A stretch of DNA of 55,232 nucleotides from the NCBI GenBank assembly GCA_017858325.1, contig JAFMBT010000010.1, forward strand, positions 1-55,232, given 5' to 3'. Numbering within the stretch: the first letter of the stretch is position 1; the number at the start of each line of letters is the position of its first letter. The notes under the pieces are model-generated. The model was not told where the DNA came from, searched no databases, and worked only from the letters and a program-made list of their open reading frames with translations. Origin of the DNA: Candidatus Planktophila sp. (lineage in GTDB: Bacteria > Actinomycetota > Actinomycetes > Nanopelagicales > Nanopelagicaceae). The translations under genes were made by a program, and so were the position numbers. This document shows positions 27,850-36,121 of the stretch, one piece after another.

Positions 27850-29083
27850 CGTTCTCTCCACTCTTGATTCTGCTTGACCAGACACCGAGTGCAACAACGG
27901 GAATAGAAGCAAAATAACAGAGCCAACCATAGTTAAGTAAACCGATAATCAAGCCCGCGACTGCGCCACCGGCAGCGCCCATCAAGTTCATAGTGAGATC
28001 ACTGGTTCCTTGTGAAGAAGGACGCATCTCATCACTGACTGACTCTGAAAGCAGCGTGGATCCAGCTATCAACGTGCACGACCAACCGATTCCAAGAAGG
28101 AATAGTCCGATACCAAGTTGAATTGCATTGTCTGCACTGGCTGTCCCAGATATAACTGCCGATGTGAGCAGAATTGCTACACCAAGCTGAATAACACGAA
28201 CCGGACCTAACTTGTCAGTGAGGTTTCCGACAATAGGAGAGAAGGCATACATTCCAAGTACGTGGATACTGATAACAAAACCGATTACCTGCAAAGTGAC
28301 ATCGACATGCTTCATATGAACAGGCGTCATCACCATCACAGCCACCATAACAAGGTGCCCAATAGCAATTGATGAGATTGCAAATAACGCCACTGGCTCT
28401 GACTTAATGTATGTGAAAGTTTCTCTAAAAGATTTCTTAATCACGGTGCCGGCAGCACGAGCATCCTTATGCGCAGTTAAATATGGATCGGGGCGGAGAA
28501 AAAGGTAGATAACAACAACGGCTAGTCCTAAGGTGGTGGCGCTGACGATGTATGGGCCAACAAGTGATGGCAATCCGAAGCTCTCTGCAATACGACCAGA
28601 TGGCTCCATTAAATTCGGCCCCGCCACAGCGCCAATAGTTGAACCCCACACGACAAGTGAGAGCTGCTTAGCTCTGTTATCAGGTGTTGCTAAATCAATG
28701 GCGGCAAACCTTGCCTGATAACCCGATGCCGATGCAGCTCCTACAAGAAAAGATCCAAGGAGCATGAGATAGATATTGGAAGTACTGCCACCAGTGATAG
28801 CTAGAAGAGAACCAATGAGTCCAGTGATGAGGCCGGCAGAAAGTGCCAAGCGACGTCCGCCGCGATTGGTGAGTCTGGCAAGTGGAAGTGCCATGGCGGC
28901 TGCACCCAGGACAGAAAATGTCTGTGCCAACCCAGCAAGAGTTTCAGAATCGGTAATCGATGCGACAAGTAACGAACCCGCTGCAACTGTGCCAGCAACA
29001 CCAACCCCGTTAAGAACCTGAGCTGCAACCAGGGTCTTAACGACGCGAGACTGGTGTGCGTCAGTATCGACCGAAGAGGACAT
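27833..29083 (-). CDS. MFS transporter
   Basis: A 416-residue major facilitator with about twelve hydrophobic segments. It has a typical loop 2-3 motif (LARLTNRGGRRLALSAG) and a central hydrophilic linker near residue 210 (LTAHKDARAAGTVIKK). The substrate is unknown; it could be a drug, metabolite or metal-complex exporter. TATGAT six bases before the ATG indicates a leaderless transcript. The CsoR/CstR-type operator is 46-63 bases upstream. It heads the MFS-CopC-AlkD unit. Confidence 0.85.
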   Translation of the reverse strand: MSSSVDTDAHQSRVVKTLVAAQVLNGVGVAGTVAAGSLLVASITDSETLAGLAQTFSVLGAAAMALPLARLTNRGGRRLALSAGLITGLIGSLLAITGGSTSNIYLMLLGSFLVGAASASGYQARFAAIDLATPDNRAKQLSLVVWGSTIGAVAGPNLMEPSGRIAESFGLPSLVGPYIVSATTLGLAVVVIYLFLRPDPYLTAHKDARAAGTVIKKSFRETFTYIKSEPVALFAISSIAIGHLVMVAVMVMTPVHMKHVDVTLQVIGFVISIHVLGMYAFSPIVGNLTDKLGPVRVIQLGVAILLTSAVISGTASADNAIQLGIGLFLLGIGWSCTLIAGSTLLSESVSDEMRPSSQGTSDLTMNLMGAAGGAVAGLIIGLLNYGWLCYFASIPVVALGVWSSRIKSGENVESVE

Positions 29084-29089
29084 GAACCC

Positions 29090-29095
29090 ATCATA
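29090..29095 (-). promoter_or_regulatory. -10 box for leaderless MFS mRNA
   Basis: On the minus strand TATGAT is followed by GGGTTC and then ATG 29083. The matching -35 zone (about 29113-29118) falls just inside the operator at 29129, so the site could influence this promoter as well. Confidence 0.5.
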
Positions 29096-29119
29096 GGGGC
29101 GGACTCGCCCAATTCTGGC

Positions 29120-29150
29120 TTGAACTTGTATACCCTAGGGGGTATATGAT
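29120..29150 (+). promoter_or_regulatory. candidate promoter of the Cys-rich/CstR-like operon
   Basis: TTGAAC (29120-29125) and TATGAT (29145-29150) are 19 bases apart, with the G/C-tract operator occupying the spacer. A repressor bound there would block RNA polymerase. The long spacer lowers confidence in the -35. Confidence 0.45.
29129..29146. promoter_or_regulatory. CsoR/CstR-type operator, site 2
   Basis: TATACCC, four central bases (TAGG), then GGGTATA: perfect seven-base arms. It shares the ATACCC-N4-GGGTAT core with the site at 20968. It sits between the divergent MFS and Cys-rich/regulator units, the expected place for autoregulation by the CsoR/CstR-family protein encoded at 29304. 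Confidence 0.78.
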
Positions 29151-29189
29151 AACTTGATCATAGAGTTTTTTCGACGAAAGGAAGAGTAA

Positions 29190-29303
29190 ATGTGCGCAAG
29201 AGTTACATGTAATAGTTGCAAGAAAGCTACTTGGGATGGATGCGGACAACATATAGAGGAAGCCCTCGCTGGCGTCCCTGAGCAAGATCGTTGCAGCTGC
29301 TAA
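29190..29303 (+). CDS. Cys-rich microprotein A (37 aa)
   Basis: A 37-residue protein with AAGGA seven bases before its ATG and its stop codon immediately followed by the ATG of the regulator gene. Cysteines are at 2, 7, 10, 18, 35 and 37, with a histidine at 21: MCARVTCNSCKK, then TWDGCGQH, then DRCSC. The CxxC and CG-x-H arrangement could bind zinc or another soft metal, or carry sulfur. A paralogue at 30049-30219 keeps the same register, strong evidence that both are real genes. I know of similar unnamed actinobacterial proteins but no assigned function. It is the first gene downstream of operator site 2. Confidence 0.8.
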   Translation: MCARVTCNSCKKATWDGCGQHIEEALAGVPEQDRCSC

Positions 29304-29603
29304 ATGAAGAGCAAGACAGCGATCACTAAAAACTCCCATGCTTTAGAGGATCAAGAGCAACTCGATGCTGTGATCAAGCGCATGAAGCGCGCACAGGGAC
29401 AGGTCGCAGCAGTGGTGCGCATGTTAGAAGAAGGCAGAAGTTGCGAAGAGGTAGTGCACCAGATGGCCGCCGTCGGTAAAGCGGTCAACACCGCTGCCTT
29501 CACGCTCATTTCTGCCAGCTTAAAGGAATGCCTTATTGAAGATGGCAGGGATTTACATCAAACAACAGAGAAACTACAGAAGCTCTTTTTGAGCTTGGCA
29601 TAG
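29304..29603 (+). CDS. CsoR/FrmR-family repressor, CstR-like
   Basis: A 99-residue all-helical repressor of the copper/persulfide-sensing CsoR superfamily (AVIKRMKRAQGQVAAVVRML; LQKLF end). Cysteines are C47 and C76, 29 apart, the same spacing as the ligand pair in CsoR and the dithiol pair in CstR. The copper-ligand histidine four residues before the second cysteine is replaced by serine (S72 in SLKEC). That favours a persulfide sensor (CstR) over a copper sensor, although a CopC gene is nearby. It directly abuts the Cys-rich gene upstream (TAA then ATG). Operator site 2 is 158 bases upstream. Confidence 0.88.
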   Translation: MKSKTAITKNSHALEDQEQLDAVIKRMKRAQGQVAAVVRMLEEGRSCEEVVHQMAAVGKAVNTAAFTLISASLKECLIEDGRDLHQTTEKLQKLFLSLA

Positions 29604-29611
29604 GGAGAGAA

Positions 29612-29995
29612 ATGAAAAAGGTAGTTGCAGCGTTATTTATATCGGCACTTTTCTTGACAGGTTGTTCGTCAACTAGTGCATCAGTGAGCAATCTGGGTGC
29701 CACCGAATTCCTAGAAAAGGCCTCTACCAAGGATGTTGTCCTGATTGACGTGCGCACACCCGGCGAATTTGCCGAGGGTAATATCGTGAATGCGCTTAAT
29801 ATCGATGTTCAATCTTCATCATTTGATTCACAAATCGCACAGCTAGATCCAACAAAGACCTATGCGCTTTATTGCCGAAGCGGCAATAGATCTGGCATCG
29901 CCGCCGAGAAAATGGCAGACGCCGGATTCACAAGTATTTACAACGCCACAGCTGGTTTCACAGAGTTAGCTGCAGCTGGCGCCCCAACCGCCTAA
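29612..29995 (+). CDS. rhodanese-domain lipoprotein
   Basis: A 127-residue exported rhodanese. The signal ends in the lipobox LTGC (lipidated Cys about residue 18), followed by a Ser/Thr linker. The rhodanese domain has VLIDVRTPGEFAEGNI and the active loop YCRSGNRSG (Cys about residue 88). It would handle sulfane sulfur on the outer face of the membrane. GGGAGA precedes the ATG, eight bases after the regulator stop. Confidence 0.93.
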   Translation: MKKVVAALFISALFLTGCSSTSASVSNLGATEFLEKASTKDVVLIDVRTPGEFAEGNIVNALNIDVQSSSFDSQIAQLDPTKTYALYCRSGNRSGIAAEKMADAGFTSIYNATAGFTELAAAGAPTA

Positions 29996-30048
29996 CTAAA
30001 TAACTTCAATTGACGAGAGCCAACCCAAAGAGATAACTGAGGAAAACT

Positions 30049-30219
30049 ATGTGTAGTAGAACTACTTGTCGTAAGTGCAGTAAGCCAACATGGTCAGGAT
30101 GTGGAAACCATGTCGAGATTGCGCTGAAGGGCGTTGCTAAGAAAGATCGTTGCCAGGGACATGCAAATGATCCTAAGGAGCCAGGATTACTTAGCAGACT
30201 CTTTGGTGGAAAGAAGTAG
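30049..30219 (+). CDS. Cys-rich microprotein B (56 aa), paralogue of A
   Basis: A 56-residue protein with TGAGGA six bases before the ATG. It aligns without gaps to microprotein A over residues 1-35. C2, R4, T6, C7, C10, K12, T14, W15, G17, C18, G19, H21, E23, A25, L26, G28, V29, D33, R34 and C35 are identical. It differs in a C-terminal extension with another histidine (QGHAND) and an amphipathic basic tail (LLSRLFGGKK) that may touch membrane or nucleic acid. It lies after the rhodanese lipoprotein gene. Function is unknown. Confidence 0.8.
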   Translation: MCSRTTCRKCSKPTWSGCGNHVEIALKGVAKKDRCQGHANDPKEPGLLSRLFGGKK

Positions 30220-30370
30220 CAGCCAAGTTACCGCTTTGGATATGGATCAGGTACGAAAAGAAATTTCTGCCGACCTGGGATAGCCTTAAGACATAGCAAT
30301 TACCGTTGATAGGAAAACAGGGATCCTTGTTGGGATTATTGCGGTTCTCGCATTAGGAATTGTCTTTCTC

Positions 30371-30877
30371 TTGGCTGGCAATTCAGGCGCACCGATGGAT
30401 CATTCAGGTCACGGCTCAACAAGTGAAGAGAAATCTTCTAGTCAGTATTCAGCGGATGAAATAATGTTTGCGCAGATGATGATTCCACACCATGAACAAG
30501 CCGTGACTATGTCAGAGCTCGCATTAACCAACACCACAACACCTGAAATTGTGGCACTTGCCATCGCTATTCGTGATGCGCAGGCCCCTGAAATTATCCA
30601 GATGCAAAGTTGGATTGATGGCAAGAGTGAGTCACATATGCACGATATGGAGATGGGCGGGATGCTGACTGCAGACGAACTCGAAACTCTCGCATCGCTC
30701 AAAGGTGCCGCATTTGATCAAATGTTTCTGACGGCCATGATTGCCCACCATGAAGGTGCTCTTGATATGGCCGACATGATTAATGATTCATCCAATAGCG
30801 AAGTAAAAACATTAGCCGCCAATATCGTTACGAGGCAGAGCGCTGAGATTGAGGCTATGAAAGCGCTGCTGAAGTAG
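30371..30877 (+). CDS. DUF305 protein
   Basis: From TTG 30371 the product is 168 residues: a His/Met-rich linker (DHSGHGSTSEEKSS), then DUF305 with MIPHHEQAVTMSELAL and MIAHHEGALDMADMI. DUF305 proteins are exported ferritin-like four-helix proteins, often near copper genes. The frame stays open upstream to a stop at 30287-30289. Codons 30320-30376 encode a membrane helix (GILVGIIAVLALGIVFLLAG) that a TTG 30371 start would cut off. No ATG, GTG or TTG lies in frame before it, so the real start is probably non-canonical (for example ATT 30299), or a base is wrong. Confidence 0.8.
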   Translation: MAGNSGAPMDHSGHGSTSEEKSSSQYSADEIMFAQMMIPHHEQAVTMSELALTNTTTPEIVALAIAIRDAQAPEIIQMQSWIDGKSESHMHDMEMGGMLTADELETLASLKGAAFDQMFLTAMIAHHEGALDMADMINDSSNSEVKTLAANIVTRQSAEIEAMKALLK

Positions 30878-30921
30878 CCTCGTTCGCCATTACTCAGGAT
30901 CTGGATTAAGATAAGCCTCAA

Positions 30922-31041
30922 GTTATCGGGGTCGGTGTAATTCCGAACCGGCGGTTAAAGTCCGCGACCCGTTGGCATCCAGCTAACGGTGGACTCAGTG
31001 TAATTCTGAGACCGACGGTTAAAGTCCGGATGAGAGATAAC
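30922..31041 (+). ncRNA. FMN riboswitch (RFN element)
   Basis: The conserved RFN core is present: ATCGGGGTCGGTGTAATTCC, CCGGCGGTTAAAGTCCGCGA, CAGTGTAATTCTGAGACCGA and GGTTAAAGTCCGGATGAGAG. Closing stem P1 is GTTATC (30922-30927) with GATAAC (31036-31041). It senses flavin mononucleotide and controls the rib operon 114 bases downstream. Confidence 0.95.
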
Positions 31042-31043
31042 TA

Positions 31044-31072
31044 ACGAACAGCGTTCTGCTCGTGTCATTTTT
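31044..31072 (+). terminator. riboswitch expression-platform terminator
   Basis: ACGAACAG pairs with CTGCTCGT (one A-C mismatch) around CGTT, followed by GTCATTTTT. It comes directly after P1, the expected place for FMN-dependent transcription termination. The short U-run makes it moderate in strength. Confidence 0.55.
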
Positions 31073-31154
31073 GGCATGCGGCGTGAACGTCTGTTGGCTA
31101 TTGCATACCCCGGTGACTTGCTACATAAAAAGTCGCAAATGAGGGGAGATGTAG

Positions 31155-32168
31155 ATGCAACCAGTAGAACTTATGCACCGCGCACTCTCCCTGTCGGAAA
31201 AAGGTCTTGGATTGACTTGTCCCAACCCGATTGTCGGTGCAGTCATCGTGAGCGCTTCCGGTGATTTCATTAGCGAAGGTTTCCACCAACGCGTTGCATC
31301 ACCTGACCATGCTGAAGTTGTTGCGATAAAGAGTGCACACGGTCCACTTGCAGGTTCAACTATGTATGTGACCCTAGAGCCTTGTAACCATACAGGCGTC
31401 ACGCCTCCATGCACAGCAGCCATTATTGATGCTGGGATATCTCGTGTTGTTGTTGCGCACAAGGATCCTCATGCTCTTGCATCGGGCGGAATTAAAAAAC
31501 TCTCTGATGCCGGAATAGATGTTGAAGTTGGTTTACTCAGCAAAGAAGTTGCCTTTTCAAATCGCAGTTGGTTACACAAGATTGCAACAGGACGGCCACG
31601 AATAATCTGGAAGATCGCACTTTCACAGGATGGAAAAATTCTTGAGGGAGAAGGATCTCCGTCATGGGTGAGCTCGGAAGAATCACGGGCCGATGTGCAG
31701 ATTCTTCGATCCCAATCCGATGCCATCGTCGTTGGTACCGGTACTGCACTGGTGGATAACCCGCATTTGAATCCACGACTTGAATCAATTGTGAAGAATC
31801 CTGACCGCATCGTTATTGGGATGCGAAATATTCCTGCGACCTTTAATCTGCATGACCAGAGCGCGACTACACACTTCATTAAAGAGCGAGATTTAGAGAA
31901 AGTCATATCAACGATCAGCGATCATGGATATAACCAGGTACTACTTGAATGCGGTCCCGAACTCGGTAACGCCTTTATTCAGGCTGGTTATCTCGACGAA
32001 CTGATTACGTATAGATCACCAAATGATCTAGGAACTACAGGCAGAGATGTATTTGTCGGTGGGGTCCAACTTCCAGAACCATCAGGGTTCTCGATTGAAA
32101 AAATTAGCGAGAGCGCTATCGGAGTCGATACTAAATCTCACTACCTACTTGAGCGAAAGGCGGGATAA
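31155..32168 (+). CDS. ribD: bifunctional riboflavin deaminase/reductase RibD
   Basis: A 337-residue cytoplasmic enzyme for the second and third steps of riboflavin synthesis. The N-terminal deaminase domain has the zinc motifs HAEVVAI and [12 protein letters not shown]. The C-terminal reductase domain begins at [16 protein letters not shown] and includes a [12 protein letters not shown] block. GGGGAG is six bases before the ATG. It is the first gene of ribD-ribE-ribBA-ribH, behind the FMN riboswitch. The C-terminal domain is on the short side. Confidence 0.95.
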   Translation: MQPVELMHRALSLSEKGLGLTCPNPIVGAVIVSASGDFISEGFHQRVASPDHAEVVAIKSAHGPLAGSTMYVTLEPCNHTGVTPPCTAAIIDAGISRVVVAHKDPHALASGGIKKLSDAGIDVEVGLLSKEVAFSNRSWLHKIATGRPRIIWKIALSQDGKILEGEGSPSWVSSEESRADVQILRSQSDAIVVGTGTALVDNPHLNPRLESIVKNPDRIVIGMRNIPATFNLHDQSATTHFIKERDLEKVISTISDHGYNQVLLECGPELGNAFIQAGYLDELITYRSPNDLGTTGRDVFVGGVQLPEPSGFSIEKISESAIGVDTKSHYLLERKAG

Positions 32169-32170
32169 GG

Positions 32171-32767
32171 ATGTTTACAGGCCTGATCACTGAAGTTGGT
32201 TCCATCTCTGCCATTACTCAAGGTTCTGACAGCGCTGTGTTAGAAATTACTGCACCAAAGACAGTCAAGGGCGTAGCTATTGGCGATTCAATTGCAGTCA
32301 ATGGTGTCTGCCTGACAGCAACATCGATATCAGATACAGGCTTCACGGCAGATGTGATGGTGCAAACTCTTAAGATGACTTCGCTCGCCTCTTATAACGT
32401 GGGAGATCGCGTTAATCTTGAGCTTGCGGCAAAGCTAGAAGCTCGCATGGGTGGTCACATGGTGCAAGGCCATGTTGATGGCGTTGCTACCGTAGTTTCA
32501 ATTGTTGATGGTCAAAAGTGGCAGGAATTTACGGTAACGATTCCGGCAAACCTATTGAAGTATGTAGTTGCACAAGGGTCGATCTGTCTAGAGGGAGTCT
32601 CGCTTACTGTCGGTGCACTCAATGATGCCAACAATGAAGTCACGGTCTGGCTCATTCCTGAGACGCTCGCAAAGACGAATTTATCTGTAAAGAAAATAGG
32701 CGATCCCCTCAACATTGAAGTTGATGTGCTTGCAAAATATGTCGAGAGATTGTTGGAGAAGCGATGA
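32171..32767 (+). CDS. ribE: riboflavin synthase alpha chain
   Basis: A 198-residue trimeric enzyme that dismutates two lumazines to riboflavin. The diagnostic start MFTGLITEVGSI and two tandem lumazine-binding barrels are clear (GDSIAVNGVCLTAT in the first, GSICLEGVSLTVG in the second). It follows ribD by two bases and overlaps ribBA by four (ATGA), so translation is coupled. Confidence 0.96.
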   Translation: MFTGLITEVGSISAITQGSDSAVLEITAPKTVKGVAIGDSIAVNGVCLTATSISDTGFTADVMVQTLKMTSLASYNVGDRVNLELAAKLEARMGGHMVQGHVDGVATVVSIVDGQKWQEFTVTIPANLLKYVVAQGSICLEGVSLTVGALNDANNEVTVWLIPETLAKTNLSVKKIGDPLNIEVDVLAKYVERLLEKR

Positions 32768-33981
32768 GCAAGCCAATAATTTCAATTCCTGAGGCAATCG
32801 AGCGATATAAGCGTGGTGAATTCCTGATCGTTGTAGATGATCTTGACCGCGAAAACGAGGGCGATCTCATGCTCTTGGCAGAAAAGGCAACGCCCGAAAA
32901 AGTGGCATTTATGGTCAGATATACAACGGGAATTCTCTGCGTTGCACTGACTCAATCACGTGCACGCGAACTCGAACTACCTTTAATGGTCGAAAATAAT
33001 GAAGACGTGCGCAGAACTGCATTTACAGTCGCCGTTGATTATGCACCAGGAATTACAACGGGAGTAAGTGCGACAGAGCGCGCTCGGACAATTAATGCAC
33101 TCAGCAACCTGAGTACATCTCCTCGAGACCTGATTCGCCCGGGGCACATTTATCCTCTTGTCGCACATGATCAGGTACTGCGCGGTCGACAGGGTCATAC
33201 CGAGGCAGGCGTAGCGCTTTCTCAGCTCAGCGGCAGTTCAGAACACGCCCTTCTTGCTGAAATTGTAAATTTTGATGGGTCGATGGCCCGTGGGGTAACT
33301 CTTGAAGCTTTCGCTGACCAACATCAGATCCCGATCATTGCAATTGCAGATTTGACTCAGTATTACGCTGAGAATTTCAAAGCCATTGAGAAGAAAGCGC
33401 TTGAGTTCGAATGGGCCGATCTACCTATCAATGATCAAATGTGGAAGGTCGCGACGTATTCAGCGCTGCGCCAACGCGAACATGTTTTGCTTGCTCTCCA
33501 CCCTGAAAGCAAAGCAACCCCTACTTATATTCGTATTCACTCAGAGTGCTTTACAGGTGATGTGCTTGGTTCACAACGCTGTGATTGCGGTGACCAACTA
33601 GCTCTTGCACAGCAGGTGATAGTTGAACATGGTTCGGGTTACATCATCTACCTACGAAATCATGAAGGTCGGGGCATCGGATTGTCTGAAAAGATCAAGG
33701 CTTACCGTCTACAAGATGAGGGCCTTGATACAGTCGATGCCAATCTTGCGCTAGGACACCAAGTTGATTCTCGCGAGTGGAGCGATGCAATTGAGATTAT
33801 CAGGGAACTTGGGCTGAGTAGCGTCATTGTGATGACTAATAACCCCGAGAAAATTCAGGCGCTCATTGATGCTGGGATAAGTACTCAGGTAATGAACTTG
33901 GATGTACAAGAAAATAAATTCAATCAAAAGTATCTTGATACGAAGGCGGTTAAACTTGGCCACCAACGGCCAGGGAGGTAG
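32764..33981 (+). CDS. ribBA: DHBP synthase / GTP cyclohydrolase II fusion
   Basis: A 405-residue fusion providing both precursors of lumazine. The N-terminal half is 3,4-dihydroxy-2-butanone-4-phosphate synthase (VVDDLDRENEGDLMLLAEKA; GHTEAGVALSQLSG). The C-terminal half is GTP cyclohydrolase II with the zinc cysteines in SECFTGDVLGSQRCDCG and the block NHEGRGIGLSEKIKAY. DDLDREN replaces the commoner DDEDREN; the acidic ExxxD core is kept. It is coupled to ribE by a four-base overlap and to ribH by a two-base gap. Confidence 0.96.
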   Translation: MSKPIISIPEAIERYKRGEFLIVVDDLDRENEGDLMLLAEKATPEKVAFMVRYTTGILCVALTQSRARELELPLMVENNEDVRRTAFTVAVDYAPGITTGVSATERARTINALSNLSTSPRDLIRPGHIYPLVAHDQVLRGRQGHTEAGVALSQLSGSSEHALLAEIVNFDGSMARGVTLEAFADQHQIPIIAIADLTQYYAENFKAIEKKALEFEWADLPINDQMWKVATYSALRQREHVLLALHPESKATPTYIRIHSECFTGDVLGSQRCDCGDQLALAQQVIVEHGSGYIIYLRNHEGRGIGLSEKIKAYRLQDEGLDTVDANLALGHQVDSREWSDAIEIIRELGLSSVIVMTNNPEKIQALIDAGISTQVMNLDVQENKFNQKYLDTKAVKLGHQRPGR

Positions 33982-33983
33982 AT

Positions 33984-34448
33984 ATGTCAGGAAGCGCACC
34001 GCAGGTAGCTTTGCCACAACTATCGCAAGCTCGAGTTGCGATTATTTCTTCGAGTTGGCACCTTGATATTTGCAATGATCTAATCGTTGGCGCATCACGT
34101 GCGCTCAAGGATGCGGGGATCACAGAGACCACCATCATTCACGTTCCGGGTTCCTTTGAAATTCCATTGGCTTCACAGATTACTTTTGAACAAGGATATG
34201 ACGCTGTGGTTGCAGTGGGTCTGGTTCTGAAGGGCGAGACCCCACACTTTGATTATGTCTGCCAAGGCGTGACTCAAGGAATTCTCGATGTCTCATTGAA
34301 ATTTAGTCGACCAATCGGTTTCGGAGTATTGATGTGCAACACTCTCGAACAAGCGATTGCTCGTTCTGGGCGGCCTGGAAGTATTGAAGATAAAGGCTTT
34401 GATAGCGCAGTTGCAGCGATCAGGCTGCTGGAACTTAAGAAGGACTAG
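33984..34448 (+). CDS. ribH: lumazine synthase
   Basis: A 154-residue enzyme that condenses the RibD product with the RibB product to 6,7-dimethyl-8-ribityllumazine. Motifs are the substrate-binding SSWHLDICNDL, PGSFEIPLASQ, VAVGLVLKGETPHFDYVC and GFGVLMCNTLEQA. GGGAGG is just upstream of the ATG. It is the last rib gene; the next gene starts 30 bases on and may be read by the same transcript. Confidence 0.95.
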   Translation: MSGSAPQVALPQLSQARVAIISSSWHLDICNDLIVGASRALKDAGITETTIIHVPGSFEIPLASQITFEQGYDAVVAVGLVLKGETPHFDYVCQGVTQGILDVSLKFSRPIGFGVLMCNTLEQAIARSGRPGSIEDKGFDSAVAAIRLLELKKD

Positions 34449-34477
34449 TATTAGCGGAAATTATTAAGGGGGTTTTG

Positions 34478-36121
34478 ATGGGCTTGTCTAAAGATTCCAA
34501 TTGGTGGCGTCAGGCTGCGATTTATCAGATTTATCCTCGCAGTTTTAAAGACTCCAACGGTGATGGAATAGGTGATCTCAAAGGAATAACCTCAGAAGTA
34601 AATTACTTAAAGTCACTCTCGCTCGACGCTGTTTGGCTCAGTCCATTTTATCCATCAGCCCTTGCAGATGGTGGATACGATGTTGACGATTATCGAAATG
34701 TAGATCCTAAACTTGGAACACTTGAAGATTTTGATGAGATGCTCGCAGCGCTCCATAACGTTGGAATTCGAGTATTTGTAGATATTGTTCCAAATCACTC
34801 TTCAAATCGGCACCAATGGTTTATTGATGCAGTTAACTCTGAACCCGGTTCACCTGAGCGTGCTCGTTACATCTTCCGAGATGGAAAGGGAGTCGCTGGA
34901 GAGCTTCCACCATCTGATTGGCCTTCACACTTCACGCCTTCAGCATGGACTCGTATTACCGAAAAGGATGGAAAGCCTGGTCAGTGGTACTGCCACTTGT
35001 TTGCCCCCGAACAACCAGATTTCAATTGGGATAACCCAGAGATTGAAGCTAATTTCATAGAAACATTACGTTTTTGGGCAGATCGTGGTGTTGATGGATT
35101 TCGCGTCGATGTAGCCCATGCGATGAAGAAAGATCTCTCTGAGCCACTTCGTAGCCAGGCAACCCTAGGATATGAAGATTCACGACTTGATGGCAACGGA
35201 GTTCTCTTTGATCGAACCGAGTTATTCGAAGTCTACAAACAGTGGCGCAAAGTCTTTAATGAATATGATCCTCCTCGAGTGGCAGTTGCTGAAGCTCATG
35301 TTCCGATCGAGCGACTACCGCTTTATGCAAGTGAAAAGACTTTAGGACAAGCATTTAACTTTGCTTTTCTCGATGCAAAGTTTGATCCGCTAGATTTTAG
35401 AGAAACTGTTCAGAAGTCCCTTGAGATTGCTGATAAGAATCATTCTTCTTCAACGTGGGTACTCTCCAATCACGACAAGATTCGCCATGCGACTCGCTAC
35501 GGACTTCACCCGGTCGTGGATGAGAAAAAATGGCTCTTAAGTAACGGGCTCAGTCACCCACTTGATCACCAGAGTGGAGCGCGTTCCGCACTTGCAGCGA
35601 CACTATTTATACTTGCCTTACCTGGATGTACATATATGTATCAAGGTGAAGAGTTAGCACTACATGAAGTTACCGATATTCCCCCTGATCAGATTCAAGA
35701 TCCCTCATATGTAGGAAATCTCTACACAGAGAAAGGAAGAGATGGATGTCGCGTGCCACTTCCTTGGTCTTCATCTGGCCCTTCCTATGGTTTCGGAACC
35801 GCTGGATCCCACCTTCCTCAGCCATCGTGGTTTGCTGAAGTGAATATTGCATCTCAAGATGGCGTTCCTGGCTCACCACTTGAGGTTTATCGTAAAGCGC
35901 TAGCACTTCGTAGAGAGTTACAAGGTGAAGAACAATTGACGTGGCACGAAACCAAAAATAGAGAAGTGCTTCATTTCTCTCGTCCTGGTGGCTGGAATTG
36001 TATGATTAATTTTCGTGCTCAATCTTATAAATTTAATGCAACAGAAATTCTGCATTCTTCAGCCCCATTTGATGGTGTAGTTTTACCGGCTGCAACGACA
36101 GTCTGGTTCAGGGTCAGTTGA
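34478..36121 (+). CDS. GH13 alpha-glucosidase
   Basis: A 547-residue cytoplasmic alpha-glucosidase / oligo-1,6-glucosidase type enzyme. The TIM barrel starts WWRQAAIYQIYPRSFKDSNG. Catalytic residues are nucleophile D211 (FRVDVAH), acid E272 (VAVAEAH) and D333 (LSNHDKIRHATR). AAGGGGG five bases before ATG 34478 fixes the start; the TTG one codon upstream is unlikely. The C-terminal beta domain is short. It hydrolyses maltose, isomaltose or related alpha-glucosides. No sugar transporter gene is adjacent. It follows ribH and overlaps the SDR gene by one base. Confidence 0.93.
   Translation: MGLSKDSNWWRQAAIYQIYPRSFKDSNGDGIGDLKGITSEVNYLKSLSLDAVWLSPFYPSALADGGYDVDDYRNVDPKLGTLEDFDEMLAALHNVGIRVFVDIVPNHSSNRHQWFIDAVNSEPGSPERARYIFRDGKGVAGELPPSDWPSHFTPSAWTRITEKDGKPGQWYCHLFAPEQPDFNWDNPEIEANFIETLRFWADRGVDGFRVDVAHAMKKDLSEPLRSQATLGYEDSRLDGNGVLFDRTELFEVYKQWRKVFNEYDPPRVAVAEAHVPIERLPLYASEKTLGQAFNFAFLDAKFDPLDFRETVQKSLEIADKNHSSSTWVLSNHDKIRHATRYGLHPVVDEKKWLLSNGLSHPLDHQSGARSALAATLFILALPGCTYMYQGEELALHEVTDIPPDQIQDPSYVGNLYTEKGRDGCRVPLPWSSSGPSYGFGTAGSHLPQPSWFAEVNIASQDGVPGSPLEVYRKALALRRELQGEEQLTWHETKNREVLHFSRPGGWNCMINFRAQSYKFNATEILHSSAPFDGVVLPAATTVWFRVS

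Noticed and set aside
29304-29603. Calling the regulator a copper sensor CsoR because CopC is nearby
   Set aside because: The His ligand four residues before the second Cys is Ser; neighbouring rhodanese genes and the shared operator fit CstR better, though copper is not excluded.
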